Below, piece after piece: positions 37,301 through 48,864 of a DNA stretch of 64,000 nucleotides. Origin of the DNA: Biomphalaria glabrata (Eukaryota > Mollusca > Gastropoda > Planorbidae). Each line of letters starts with the position of its first letter. Position 1 is the first letter of the stretch. Position numbers and translations under genes: made by a program. Location: contig NC_074711.1 in assembly GCF_947242115.1 (NCBI RefSeq), positions 40,577,265 to 40,641,264 on the forward strand, read 5' to 3'. A model generated the notes under the pieces. That model searched no databases. It saw only the letters and a program-made list of their open reading frames with translations, and was not told the DNA's origin.

Positions 37301-40300
37301 GAAGAGCTCCAAGATAAACATAGGTTAGAATTTGAAGAGAAAGATATGCTGATCATTGAAACCAATCAAAAGTTGTCTCAGCTTCAGATAGAAAATTCTT
37401 CCATAGAAGAAATGTTAAAAGCTATTAATGATAAATTGCAAGAAAAAGAGGAGGCTTTAAGAAATTTAGATCAGTCATTAGCAGCCACGTGTAGTGAGAA
37501 AGATTCTCAAATTAACAATCTCAATTCACAAATTCAACAGTTACATGAAGATCTTGGCACAATAAACAGTCAATTATCCCAGAAAGAACAAGACTTGTCT
37601 AATATAAAAGAGCTGAGTTCATTAGAAATACAAGAGTTGAAGAAATGTTATGAAGAGCAGCTTTCTAGTTTCACGTCCAAAGAATTAGAATGGCAACAAA
37701 AAAATGATGTGATATCTGAAAAACTTCAAGATATTCAAAGTCACAGTCAGGCAAAGCTGTTGGAAATGGAAAATCAAGAAACTTCCCTAAAAGAGCAAGT
37801 AAATTTTCTGAAGCAACAGCTGCATGAATCACAAAAGCAAGCAGAACTTTCCTCCAATGAGCTTCAATCAAACCTCCAGCAAAAAGTAGCTGAGAGTGAG
37901 GAGAAACTCTTTGCTCAGCTGCAAGCCCACCAGCAAGAGCTCCAGACTGTCAGACATGAGGCAGAGCTGTCAAAGAAAGACTTAAAGCAGAAATATGTGG
38001 TGAAGTTAAAGGAGATTCAGGGGCAGGCTAAGTCAACCATTGAGGATCTGGAAACCAACTTGAGGCTAGAGAAGGCAGCTAAAGATGAAATCCATTCTGA
38101 ATTGACAAGAGCAAACACAAGGCTGCTACAACTGGAGGAAAATTCTGGTTTGTCTCATGATACCATTGTTGATCTGGAACATAAAGTCAAAGAACTGAAT
38201 GAAACCTTGACACTTAAAGACAGTGAGCTGACCAAGTTGGCAACAGATAGAAAAGAAACTGAAACATCTTTGCAAACAGCTCTTAATGAAGCACAAAGCA
38301 ATTATCAGTTGACGAAGGAATCTTTGATTCAGGCAGAGGACACATTAAAAGATAAAGAAAATGAACTTCAGAGGATTATTGATCAAAATACAGAGCAAAA
38401 TAATTTATTAGAAAACAATAAAAATATCATTGCAAATTTAGAAACAACAGTAGGAGAGTTGGAAAAGGAAAAAATTATAACAAGAAACAAGTTTGAATTA
38501 GAATTGCAGGAAAAAACTGAGATTGTGTCCAACCTTCAATCAGAAATAAAAGATACAAGTGATAAATACAGACAGCTGGAGGTACAACTAGAAGAAAAAA
38601 CAAAGCATATTGCAGACTTGGGCATAGAAATGAGCAATCAACGTGAAAAATGTGTTCAACTTGAATCTTTACTTGACAAAACCAATAGTTTACTACATCA
38701 AGCACAAAATACTTGTGTAGAGTTAGAAAATAAAGTTCAGTCTGCTAATCATGAGCACTCAGAGACAGAACATTTAAAATCAGAGCAGCAGCAACTCCTA
38801 TTGAAAGTGTCTAATTTGGAAGAAGAGAAAAACAAAGTACTACTAAAAGTGCATGAGGTCCAGTCACAGTGTGAAAAATATAAAGCTGAAATTGAGTCCA
38901 TTAGGGTGGAATTGCAGCAAGCAAACTCCAGAAAAGATGATTGGGAGTTAAAGTTTAATGACTTGCAGTCTTCACATTCCAAAGAACTGTCAGAGATAAC
39001 ATCAAAGATGGAATCTCAAAGCAGTAACAAGGTAGCCGAATACAAGAAGAAGGCAGAAGCCTACATATCTCAGGTTAAAAAGCAGCTTCAGGATGAGAAG
39101 AATGCATCAGTGAGTCAGCTCCAAGACATCATCTCCAAACTAGAAAGTGATTTAACTGCTTCCAAGTCAGAGATCTCAGCACTTCAGTCAGCCAGTGAGA
39201 AAATGGTGGGCATTCACAACAAAGAATTGCACGAAATCAAAACACAGCTTGAAGAAATGACAAGATCTAAAGAAAAATTGATGGAAGACTTGGATAAAAA
39301 AGAAGAAAACTATAGTGACCAAGAGACAGTGCTCAGGGAGAAACTTAAGAAGGTGGAGACTGAAAAGTATGACCTTCTTGCTAGAATCAACAGCCTTGAA
39401 GAAGCTCATAAAGAAGTGGAGCTACTGAAATCCAAAGAGTTTACTGAATTACAAACTGAGTTCAGTCAGCTAGAGAATCAGATTGAGTCTATGAGATTAG
39501 AGAAAGAGAAGGACAGAGCTGCCTTAGAAAGACTCATGTCTGAAAAACTGGAAGAGGCAGAGAAGAAACACTTGGCAGCATTAGAAGAGCAAGCTGGGGA
39601 ACACTCTTCCAAACTAAAGCAGTTGTTGAGGGAGTGTAATCAGCAGTTGACAGAGAAAGAACGAGAATTTGAAGCAACAATCCACGAGGCTCTTGGTATG
39701 TTTAACTTTGAAAACATAAATACAGAGTACTTTTTTTTTCATATGTATATGAGTAATTCACTAAAAATTGTATGATTTAAATTTCTAAAAAACACTAGAT
39801 CATACTGTTAGCTTTCTAATGTACTTGGGATAATTTCAGAAAAAAGTGAAAGAGGTGAACAAGGTTTACTTAAAGAGCATCAAGCAGACCTTGAAGAGTT
39901 GCGTAAAGAACTCTTAGAAAGAGATGAACGTCTTCAAGAGTTGCATGTGGAATACAAGTCTAAACTTGAGGTAGGCAGCTTTTATATTATTTAACATTTG
40001 CTACACAAAAAAAAAGAGGAAAGTTTCATTCATTTATAAAAGATTCTTGTCAAAAGTAAGAGGGAAAAAAAATACATCACAAGTTTAAAGGAAAAAGAAT
40101 TAAGCTTCAAGTGTTTCTTTTCTCTTTTTGTTCTCTTCAGTCTTTTGTTGTGTATCTAATTGCATGAAAAATTTCCTGTCATACATTTTAAAACATTTGG
40201 TTCAACTTACTGCTTTTAATTTAATTTTAATTTATTTGTTCCAATAATTGTATTGTTAAAACATTTTTTTACATAACACCTTCTCATTACCATGTCATAA

Positions 40301-43300
40301 GCTACATACTTTTTTATCACTCAAAATCAAATGCTTATCATTCTTTATTCAACAATCTAACAGTATTGAACATTTTTTGTTTTAAGTCTTTGAATACTGA
40401 AAGATCACAAAGAATAAAAGAGCTAGAGACAGAAATAATGTTACTGAAACAAGGTAATGAAAGAAACTTGACAGAATTAGAAATGAAGCTGAAAACAGAA
40501 AACCAAAGAAACCTTCAGACAAGGGAGAATGTCTACCAAGAGGAGGTAATTGCTCTTACTAAAGAGTGGAATATGGAAAGAAAGGTGGGTTACATACCCC
40601 CAGTGTTGCTTGAGTGTGCTCGTTATGCTAAGTCTCTGCACATAGTTTTGTTCTTCCAGATGTTTTCTTGTGTCATCTCCAAACACCTTAAACACAAGCA
40701 AATACACTCATTTAGATTTTGAAGGAAAAAAAAAGCTGCTTTTAAAAGAACTTTATAATTAAATGATTTAATAAATAAAATTAATTAGATTTATCCAAAT
40801 TTAAACCAAATGTTTGTTTGTTTAATAGTCCATTTATCAATAAATCAGTTTGCTTTATCCTCTACGCCCTTCCAAGATTCCCTGCAGCACTGTACTTTAT
40901 TTAATACATTTAAAATTGTTCACTTTCTAGTTTTTTGTTATCAGATTATTTTTTGTTTCAGTACTTTGCTTGGTTGAAACTTTGAAATGTGATTTCTTGT
41001 TGTTTTATTGATCCTTGGACATTAATTACATAATTGTTTATAAAGAAAGATCTTACATGTAACAGATATCTGTTAATTTTTGTATTTGATCTCTTTGAGA
41101 GTAGTAATTGTTATATGTCAACCTTTCCATGAAAAGTTCTCAGAAAAATGCATGCTGACCAACTTTATCTTTTTTGTCAGTCAGAAACGTTTCCTCAAAA
41201 TGCACTTCTGTTGTTTTTGTTTCTTATGTAACTACTGAAAGGGTAAAAAAAAAAAAGGTTCAACCTAAATCTGTTATTTTGTAAATAATTGTTGTTTCTT
41301 GAATGGAATGATGTAGTCAATTGATAAAAAGATTTATCACATATAAATAAAGCTGTAGAAAGAAAACTACTTTTTACTTTTCTAATATGTCCTATATTTT
41401 TTTAATCCCCTTATAATGGTCAAATATTGAAATAAGTTTTTAAATCTTTTAAGAAGTTGTTAAAATTGCTTAACAATTTATTACAACTTTCAGTTATTCT
41501 ATTGTCAAAAATATGAATCACATGATAACAAATGTTTACATAGGTTGTTTTTTTTTTTTCAAATTTCCTCAACAAAAACAACAAAAAAAATTCTCTATTC
41601 TACTAAATACACTGTTGAGTTTTCTCCCCTTACCAGTCCAATATTCCACTACATAAAGTAAAGTCATGAATGAAATTAAGTTTAATATGATGTCATATAT
41701 TTTATGTAGAAAGCCCTGCAGAGAGTTAACTATTGTAGGATTACTGGAATTGTTCTAGCTGGCTTTTAAAATGTCACCAATCTGCCTATGTGTGACTATT
41801 GTAGATAGAATGGAAGTTTTAAGAGTTTGTGGTATTTCTGTCCTGAGCATTAAAACAGTTCTTGATGTTAATAAAACAAATGTGAAGACAGAGGGAATGA
41901 ACATTACAATATTTCCTCTCTTTTGGATTATTATATCAACACTTATTATACAAAATGCATAGGAAGCAACGCAAATGCAATAGGCACCAGTGGTTTCATT
42001 AAATTTACTTCTATACACTAAATATGTTAACCCTTTAAGTCCTACATCTTTAAAAGCCTGTGACAAGAGCCATGACTGATATGCTAAATGTAAATTGCCG
42101 GGCCCTGTGAGACACAATCAGCCTAAGGTCAGCTTTGTTTTAAATAGAAAATGCTGTAAGGTAAATGATATTTACAAAGACAAATCATGCAAGGTAGCAG
42201 TTTTTACTGGAGGACAAAAAAAAAGTTAATAAATTTTCTTTATAAGTGAACAATTTTATAATATTTTAGTAAGTGACTAACATGGGCATTTTTTCTATAG
42301 GAACTTATTCAACAGAATCAAGCTGCATTAACTGCATTCCAAAAAGGTATGTCTGGCAATGCAACATCCTTACAAGAACAAGTTATCTCCCTTACCAAAC
42401 AGTTGGAGCAACTCAAACAAAACCACAAGTAAATATCAAGTTGTTTGCTAATGTGTTAAGTTGTCTGAACTAAATCTGCTAGCTTGTTTCAGTTTGTTTG
42501 TATTTCCAAATGCTATTAAATGTGCTTGCTTTTGCTATTTTGTTTTTATTAGTAGATCAGCACATCACAGCCTTGTCAAACAAAAAACTTAACTCTTTCT
42601 CTCCTTATTGACAATACCATCGTTGATTTGACCGTTAATAAATAAATTTTTTATTTTATAAAGTTGAATTTGTGTTATATAAAAACAGCATGCATTTGCC
42701 TTTACTTGTAAACCAAAAATAAAACATTTTCTGATAACAAACAACAGTTGTAAGGATATTGATGCTCAATCATAAAAGGCTTATGAATTATAAATGGACA
42801 AAAGGAATAATTCTGTCGGAACTAATAAAAATATAATTACAGAGAGAAAGAGATAAATATTTGACAACTCATCAGAATAGATATCTAAATTGGTTATAGT
42901 AGACCACTTACTACACAATGAATCTTTTATGATATTCAACATTGGTCTTGTATTTTATTTCAACATTATATTTATTTTCATTAGGTTAGAGCTAGCTGAA
43001 GCCTACAGTGGGATTGAAATGGGTCAAGGCTCATTGCCCAAGCCTTTAGTAGCAGCTCCAACTGAACTTGGTGCTGGGGCTTCACATCAGGAAATGTCTT
43101 TAGAATTACAAGAACTAGAATTACAAAATATGGATCTACAGGTACCAGCTTTTATGTATAGTATTCATTTGTATATTAAATTAAGATCTTACTTTCTAGC
43201 TGTATCAGTATCACTAGAAGTGGGAGTAGTTGTAGTAGAATGTGATTGTAAATATGGAAAGTTTTTTTTCTGTGTACCTAAGTAAAAGGAGTAGATTTGT

Positions 43301-43523
43301 GATTAGTTGACAATGAAAAGTCTACTCAAACTCCTAGATACTGGGAGAAAACACTGAGAAACACTATAAGATGTGTTAACACCTTTTTCTTCCTTCACAG
43401 AGTATTTGTCTAAGTATGGTTAGTTAGAGCATACTTTAATATTAGTAGCAGGAACCATTTCCTCATTGAAATTTACTAGGTTATAAGAATATCTATTTAG
43501 AATATATATATTTGATATGTATA

Positions 43524-43584
<61 letters not shown>

Positions 43585-46500
43585 GTTTTTTAAAGTGTGC
43601 TGATAACATTACCTTTTTTTAGGCTCAAGTTTATCATTTAAATGGAGAATTAAGCCAATACAAAATCAAGGAAAGAGATTTAATTAAGAAGGTACTAACA
43701 AATACATTTCAAGTTTCCTTGTCTATGTCCCTGTATCTGTATTTTCATTGTGTCTTGAAAAGCTTGTAGTTTCAAGTGTTATTTATAGTTTGTTTTTTTG
43801 CCTTTTAAATTTGTATTTTTAGGTAGAGAAAATGGAACGAGTAGCTAAAGGTCTTCCTGATGATGATGACCCACCATTAAGTCTTGATGGATCCTACTCA
43901 AACCATGATGACTCTGCTTTGTTTAGGGAGCCAACAGAGTTTGAGGTACAGTCTATTCTGTTTATTTTGTTTAGTAGTTAAACATTTAAACTTATATGAC
44001 TGCCTGTATACTTCTGGCAAAAGATTATCTTTATTTTTTCTCTCTTACACAGTACTTAAAAAACATTCTTTATGAATATATGATGGGCAAAGAAACTAAG
44101 GTAAGTTTTCTTTGTTTATTGAATTATTATTTGTGTTTTTGTTTGCTGTATTTGCTGTCTTCAATGTAACTTTAAGAGTATATAAAATATCAAATGTTTA
44201 CCTTCTATAACATTAAATGTTTATGATAGGAAAGTTGTGCATCATGGGCATGTGCAATATCCTTTTGTAGAGACTTAAGTTATTTGATATAGATTTTGGT
44301 CTCATTTGAACATATGTTGCATTGGGAGATCATATTATTTAAGATTTTGTTTAAAACTATTATGGTAAAAAATGGCCAAAGTTGCAAGTTATTTAGATTT
44401 TGGGCTCTTCTTTTGAAAAGCATCAGCAGTCTTGCAGGCATTCCACTGGCTCCCTGTAAGTGTAAGTATTAAGTTGAAAGCAGAAATACATACCTACTAT
44501 CATTGGCACAAGTGTTTTTGAGAAGCTCAAATGATAACACCAAGCCGCTAATGTCCCTGCTCTCCCTAGGCTTAGTATGTCATCCTTTATTCTTTCAAAT
44601 CCTAGAACATGAGGACCATTTTCTTACTTAGCTAAAAGGTCTGAGATTTAATCTTTCTCCACATTCCACTCAGCTCAAAATAAAATGTAATTCATTTTTT
44701 TTAAACAGTCGCTAGATTAGATATAATTCTAATATTGTTCTCTGTTAAATTCTGCAATCAAGATTTGTTTTTCCTAAAGCTTTAGATATAGTTTTCATAT
44801 CATTCTCTATTATTTTCAGCAATTTAGCTTTGACTTTCTAGAGATATACAATTCCTTCGACTTGCCACTTCTTTTGTTTTGTGCTTTAGTTTATCTAACT
44901 TTCCTTGTTAGTTTATCAAACTTTCCTTGTTAGTTTATCAAACTTTCCTTGTTAGTTTATCAAACTTTCCTTGCTAGTTCATCAAACTTTCCTTGTTAGT
45001 TTATTAAACTTTCTTTTTAGTTTATCAAACTACTTTCACTCCTCTGCTGTTTAAAAGCATATTTTTAAACTTGTATTTTAATTTAAATCATTCTTTTTAA
45101 ATAGCTTTTATATCTCCTTTGTTTTCAGACATTAACGAAAGTAATTGCGACTGTGGTCAGATTTTCTGAGGAACAGACTAGAAATGTTTTATCAAAAACA
45201 GAAAGTAAATTAGTAAGTATTTTGTTTCTTAGTTTCTGTTTTAGAATGCTTTGAAATAGAAGTTAAGTTTTAAAACTTGTAATTATTACTAGAATGTTTT
45301 TGTTTATAAGCTGTGTTGAAGCATGATGTTTCATTTCTATGTGCTTTTGTTTTCTTGGGTTGATGGAATTGATATTTTTGGTAACTTTCCTACAGATTTG
45401 ATTCCTGTCTACCACATCACTTGGTATTGATTGTTTATTCCTATCTTTTTGGTGTATATATTTCTTTTTCAATGTTGTATTGTGAGCATGGTACTACTAG
45501 ACTCTTGCCCTAGAAAGATAAAGGTTTCTCAACCTGGGGACTTATCCAGTCAGGATTTGTTGTATTAAAAATAAAATGGTAATGGTAAATGACACATCTA
45601 AGAAAGAACAAAAAAAAAAAGTTGCTTAATTTTAGAGATAAAAGGAAGAAGGTACTACTTTTAAAAAAATCTACTCTATGGGAATTTCAGGAAAAAAGGT
45701 TGAGAAACACTGGCTTAGCAAATGTTTCAATGCTTACTTTTTTATACTGTTTAAGAACTGGCTTTGTTTTTCGATAGTCTTGTGTAGCTAAAGGATTTTT
45801 TGTTTGTTCTTTACCCTGTCACTCAAAAACTGGATGGTAGCTAATAAGGTAGTAACTTTTTCATATCACTACAGTCAATCCTCTTGACGTTGAACTGGAT
45901 TCTTTCAAGAATTTTTTTTAAAAGAGCATCGTAAAGTTTTATTGAAAGATCAGTTGTTTGAAATTATGAATATATTGAAATAATCCACTCGAATCATAAA
46001 GATCAATAAACTGAGGTTTGACTGTTTTAAAAAGTAAAATGTTGGGGATATAATGGGGAAAAAATTAATACTTCAAATAAACAGACATTGCTTGTTTTTG
46101 TTTTTTTCCAATAATATATTTATCATTAAACTAAGCTATTAATAAAGTTAAGGATCAATCTTCAGATGAGATTGAAAATTAAATGTAGACAATATTTTAT
46201 CCAACATTTTTCATTGTCTATAATTTTATCTGTAAAATACTTTATAATGAAATTAATTTCCTTCAGGATAATACAGATTATTATTAGCATTTTTACCCCA
46301 GGCATTTTTTTTCCCTGCTTGGTAATTCAATTACCTAGAGAAATCAGTAACAGACAAGATCAAATCTTTTTCCACAAATAATTATTTAATGATAATGTCA
46401 AATTTAATGTCTACTCTTAAAGGAGCTATTTTGATCTAGAAAGTTGTATTTTTTGTTAATGTTAGTATCATTATATTTTGATTGGATTACTCAATGGAAT

Positions 46501-47373
46501 AGAATGTCACACTCTAAAGGAATGTGTTCCACCTTTTTCATTATTATTTGTGTTAACGTGTGTATACTTATGAATGTTTTAATGATAGCAAATGTTAGTT
46601 AAATGTCAAGACTTTGTCTTGTGTTCTATGTGTAACTAACCTGGGCAGGTTTTTTATTCAACAGTTTGGACAAGTATATATTTAGAAATATGTATTTTGG
46701 AGATCAACTCATTGATGCTAAATTATAGCTTTACATTTATACACAATTTGTTAACAAGCTATCATGTCAGTGAAAATCTAAATTTTTAAAGAGAAATTTA
46801 CAGCGGAAAATCTGTTTGTGATGATAGTCCATTGCAGTGTAGAATTATTAGAAGGCAGATTTTTTGATAGACTGACATTATAGGACTGCTGATGTAGTTT
46901 TTTACTTTAATTATATAAGTTCTAATATTTAATTTTGGTGCTGTTAGTTTTCATAAAGAATTTTAAGAACTAGCCTAAGTATCCAAATTTATTATTTTTA
47001 GGAACATATTTACTAAAAACCATAAAATACTTTTAAGACCTAAGCATTATACATTTTACAAATATGGCTAAATACATGATTGTAGATGTTCTCTTGAGTA
47101 TTCCATTGAAATAATTCACACATTTAGCATATTTAGTTTTCATGATATAATTATCTTTCTTGGTGTGCAATCAACATTTTTGCATAACTATTTTAGTTCT
47201 TTATATTTCTATCAGAATGTAAAAGTTTTGTTCAAGATTTTCACTCCTCTGGAGTTTTACTTTACTTCATTGATTAGAAAATTCAGATTACATTTTTTGT
47301 TATAAACGTCATTTAAAATATGCGACTAATAATATTTTTTTCCCTTATTTAGAGATGGCTCCCCACCTCATGA
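23540..47373 (+). CDS. GOLGA4: Golgin-245 / GOLGA4 orthologue, GRIP-domain trans-Golgi tether (25 coding exons, 2539 aa)
   Basis: Exons: 23540-23623, 25125-25289, 25491-25754, 26659-26706, 27725-27880, 28638-28793, 29394-29516, 29958-30092, 30219-30357, 30761-30939, 31254-31373, 31851-32030, 32134-32394, 32905-33141, 33360-33512, 35435-39695, 39840-39970, 40387-40584, 42301-42428, 42985-43141, 43623-43691, 43823-43945, 44053-44100, 45129-45212, 47353-47373. All junctions are GT-AG and in phase. GOLGA4 is a long peripheral coiled-coil protein that captures endosome-derived carriers at the trans-Golgi; Arl1-GTP recruits it through the C-terminal GRIP domain. The N-terminus 'MFKNLKKKLEQGVAQS' resembles human 'MFKKLKQKI'. 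A Ser-rich low-complexity head (about 85-130) follows, then 'RRMSELREQIQLDQLAKRDL' and 'IKRQDGLLQKCKETI', which parallel human GOLGA4 closely. The rest is heptad coiled coil to about 2450. The GRIP domain (about 2480-2539) contains 'FREPTEFEYLKNILYEYMMG', with the Arl1-binding Tyr at 2490, and ends 'RWLPTS'. Human GOLGA4 is about 2230 aa, so this rod is longer. It looks intact. Confidence 0.96.
23700..24410 (+). mobile_element. LINE C-terminal/3' end in GOLGA4 intron 1, with (AAGAT)n tail
   Basis: Starts within about 80 bp of the exon 1 donor. 'KSNKALGFIKRNLY' is followed by broken 'KLKCYL', 'CVWDPSTQ', 'NIKKLEQT', 'RAVRFITKEYS', then 'KWSFFPLSSAIRAWNGLPEL' and 'ARKTNDSVLAEFKSLVNMHD' stop, then GCATGACGCGTACAACGTAATCATC and a TATAAGATAAGATTAG end. 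It matches the RT-bearing relic at 8985-10,025 and supplies the 3' end that copy lacks. It is truncated at its 5' side and carries internal insertions. Confidence 0.9.
24400..24560. repeat. CTAG/AGATCT-rich low-complexity block
   Basis: AGATCTAGATCTAAATCTAG-type words directly after the LINE tail in GOLGA4 intron 1; no coding content. Confidence 0.6.
24595..24690 (-). mobile_element. tRNA-derived SINE, reverse orientation, partial
   Basis: The reverse complement reads ATGTGCTCTGGACTGTTGACTCAATGG, TTCTGGGTTCATATCCTGCC (B-box-like) and AGTCCTGCAGAAAGT. The 3' part is replaced by a G/A-rich stretch. GOLGA4 intron 1. Confidence 0.7.
26745..27250. repeat. Interspersed repeat in GOLGA4 intron 4
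   Basis: GC-richer than its surroundings. CCCCTATCCGCCACCTGGGG (about 27,131-27,150) is the reverse complement of part of the 5' region of the RTE-like element at 51,770, so this is probably an antisense piece of that family or a relative. The upstream 350 bp is not identified. Confidence 0.5.
27255..27655 (+). mobile_element. LINE C-terminal fragment with CCHC-like motif (I/Jockey-like), GOLGA4 intron 4
   Basis: An open frame (27,264-27,629) encodes 'YYKLSRQDQRLIFRLRTGHN', 'RMRQHMFRKLKIGTSEICPC', 'GVSPENADHVLQNCSLYQEA' and 'RIRHWP', the end of a LINE polyprotein after the RNase H domain: an 'IFRLRTGHN' helix and a C-x-C-x8-H-x4-C zinc-knuckle-like motif. It lies about 70 bp before exon 5, has no reverse transcriptase and is not a host gene. 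Its uninterrupted frame suggests a fairly recent insertion. Confidence 0.85.
28027..28500. mobile_element. 474-bp hAT-like MITE in GOLGA4 intron 5
   Basis: The left end is CAGGGATGAGCAGTTG; the right end, inverted, is CAGGGGTGGGCAACC. CAGGGGTGGGCAA is a familiar hAT terminus. Flanking 8-mers (CTCTAAAA and ATATCTTT) do not match well, so the target duplication has eroded. No coding capacity. Confidence 0.7.
33650..35142. mobile_element. hAT-like transposon, 1493 bp, with perfect 8-bp TSD, GOLGA4 intron 15
   Basis: The left end is CAGTGGTTCCCAAACC; the right end, inverted, is CAGTGATTCCCAAAG. Target duplication ATCTATTG occurs at 33,642-33,649 and 35,143-35,150. Subterminal sequences also mirror each other (CGTAGACCCCC on the left, CGTAAACCCC on the right). 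No intact transposase frame is seen. 34,100-34,370 is GC-richer and looks like a nested insertion. Confidence 0.88.
34100..34370 (+). mobile_element. Nested GC-richer insertion inside the hAT-like element
   Basis: Contains CAAACCTCTGCTGCCTTGCAG, close to AAACCTGCTGCCTTGCAGG in the RTE-like element at 51,885, and ends GAGCCTGTGGCGCCGCTGATCCC, similar to that element's GGGCTGTAGCGCCACTGGGA 3' end. Best read as another internally deleted copy of the same LINE family. Edges are approximate. Confidence 0.55.
35435..39695 (+). CDS. GOLGA4: GOLGA4 exon 16, giant coiled-coil exon (4261 nt, 1420 codons)
   Basis: A single exon encoding residues 801-2220 of the golgin, continuous heptad coiled coil rich in Glu, Lys, Gln, Leu and Ser with no predicted membrane segment. 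Acceptor TTTATATTAG at 35,425-35,434; donor GGTATG at 39,695-39,700, leaving one base (phase 1) joined by exon 17 to form a Glu codon. Vertebrate GOLGA4 also keeps much of its rod in one very large exon. Open frames on the opposite strand here are shadows of the coiled-coil codons. Confidence 0.95.
42594..42853. mobile_element. TTAA-type MITE, longer relative of the 22,054 element
   Basis: TTAA then CTCTTTCTCTCCTTATTGACA on the left, and AGAGAGAAAGAG followed by ATAA (a diverged TTAA) on the right: the same inverted ends as the 73-bp element at 22,054. GOLGA4 intron 19. Confidence 0.55.
43503..43590. repeat. Imperfect (AT)n tract forming a near-palindrome
   Basis: TATATATATGTATATATAT...ATATATACATATATAT in GOLGA4 intron 20, about 30 bp before the exon 21 acceptor. 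Prone to cruciform or hairpin formation. Confidence 0.9.
43823..47373 (+). CDS. GOLGA4: GOLGA4 exons 22-25, encoding the GRIP domain
   Basis: Exon 22 ends with 'LFREPTEFE', exon 23 gives 'YLKNILYEYMMGKETK', exon 24 'TLTKVIATVVRFSEEQTRNV' onward, and exon 25 only 'RWLPTS' and the stop TGA at 47,371-47,373. This reproduces the human GOLGA4 C-terminus in order. The Arl1-contacting Tyr is the first residue of exon 23. The final 7-codon exon is 2.1 kb from its neighbour. Read-through of the exon 24 donor would add 13 residues and stop. Confidence 0.93.
44405..44720 (+). mobile_element. Old CR1/L2-like LINE relic, GOLGA4 intron 23
   Basis: Broken frames give 'IPLAP' / 'LHWLPVSVSIKLKAEIHTYY' and, near the end, 'RFNLSPHSTQLKIKCNSFF'. 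The first resembles the 'LHWLPV..RI.FKI' signature after the reverse transcriptase core in CR1/L2/Rex LINEs. Heavily decayed. Confidence 0.55.
44886..45030 (+). repeat. 22-bp minisatellite, about 6.5 copies
   Basis: Unit TTAGTTTATCAAACTTTCCT plus TG, tandem with few mismatches; the first copy has TCTAAC and the last copies are degenerate. It lies in GOLGA4 intron 23, about 100 bp before the exon encoding the core of the GRIP domain. Confidence 0.92.
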
Positions 47374-48145
47374 TGCATGGATTTTGTTCTGCATCCAGTT
47401 AGAAACATTCCTTCAGTGAACCCAACAAACCTACATGACAGTTTGAGAAGCATTGAGCATTTCAAGAAACTTCAAATTACAGGATTTTAATGCTTTTAAT
47501 TTAAAATAATTTGTGATTATTAAATTATTTATTACTTATACAAATTTTTTTTATTTGCTTTTTTTGTTTTGTTTTCTTATAGTATACAGCACCAACTTCT
47601 GATTTGCATAGCATAACCTTAGTAATTAAAAATGGTTTCCACTTTTGGGTTACACTGACTAGAATTTGAAAAGTTCACTAAACAGGAAATTCCTGCTCCA
47701 AAAAGGCTAATAAGACATTTTTTCTATAATACTTTTCTTTTTGTTCTTCTTTAAAAAAACTTTTTTTTTTTAAATCATCAGAAAGTATATTTTTTTTACT
47801 AGCTAATCAATACCTATTTTAATTGTAAATATTAGTTCAGTACAAGGTATCTTTTACATTTTAGTTTCTTTGATAGCATTTTTTTAGTTGTACAATTAAC
47901 TTACAAGAACATCTACGGTTTGTGCTTTAGATGTGACATGAAAATATTTATGCTGGCAGTAAAATAATATAGCTTTATATTTTATTTACACTAAACAAAT
48001 TTGGTATTTCAAACTTTATACCTTGCCATTTCATAATTATCATATTGTGATATTTTTGTATAGTTTGATAAATTTCTGTACAAAGTTTCATTTATAAATA
48101 AAGTCATTTTGTGATAAAAATATTTTGTAACATTATTTCAATAAA
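47374..48145 (+). other. GOLGA4 3' UTR with candidate polyadenylation signals
   Basis: AT-rich non-coding sequence after the stop. AATAAA occurs at 48,097-48,102 and 48,140-48,145. Further AATAAA hexamers at about 49,764 and 49,793 could serve a longer transcript. Which is used cannot be decided from sequence. Confidence 0.6.
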
Positions 48146-48207
48146 GACATCAATTACTGTTCATAGAAAGTGTATTGTGTATCTATTGCATCAGTCTCAC
48201 ATCTAGA

Positions 48208-48262
48208 AGATACTGTGTTAGTCACTTTATTTAAAAAAGATACTGTGTTAGTCACTTTATTT
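48208..48262 (+). repeat. Short direct duplications
   Basis: AGATACTGTGTTAGTCACTT is repeated after about 31 bp. A similar 18-bp doubling (GAATACTACATCAAATCA) lies at about 48,680-48,717. Local replication-slippage duplications in non-coding DNA. Confidence 0.85.
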
Positions 48263-48864
48263 TAATAATACCGTGGTCTTTTCAAATAATTACTATGTTA
48301 ATTTCTTCGTATAGGTTATTCTTGGCCTATATATTTAGAGACTTTTCAGTAACTTCCTATTGAAAATATGTTGGGAGTGTTTGTTTTTTTAACGTTTTAC
48401 TTTGTTGGACTTTGTGTGCTTTTGTTTAGTTTTATGTTGGCTTCTTTTTTTTTTTTTTTTTTAATATTTCAAGTGTTCCAATGATTGACTGATAACTATC
48501 TGTGCTAGTATATTTGAAATGGATTATTTTATTTGAAAAGTTATCTCTAGAAGCAAGTGGACATCCCTACTCAACTTCCAGTGCTCTGAAAGCAAGAGAC
48601 AAGCAGATAGAGCTTAATCTTTTCTTCCAAAAGTCTCAACCTGAAACAGCGTAAAAAGTCATAGTGCATTACATTACATGAATACTACATCAAATCAGAA
48701 TACTACATCAAATCAGAACTTGAAAACTCCATGAATCATGATTATTACATTGAATGCAGAATTTGAAAACTTGGATAATTTTTCTGAATTCTTACCAGTG
48801 CTAGTATGGTGCTGTTAATGTAAATGAGATGATTGTATATATGCATATTTTGCTGTTATTTTGA

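Noticed and set aside
36555-39409. Several reverse-strand frames across the giant GOLGA4 exon
   Set aside because: They are complements of coiled-coil codons (Glu, Lys and Gln rich), which leave the reverse strand short of stops.
41755-42117. 120-codon reverse-strand frame with hydrophobic stretches
   Set aside because: Lies in GOLGA4 intron 18, has no splice or start context and resembles nothing I know; AT-rich chance frame.
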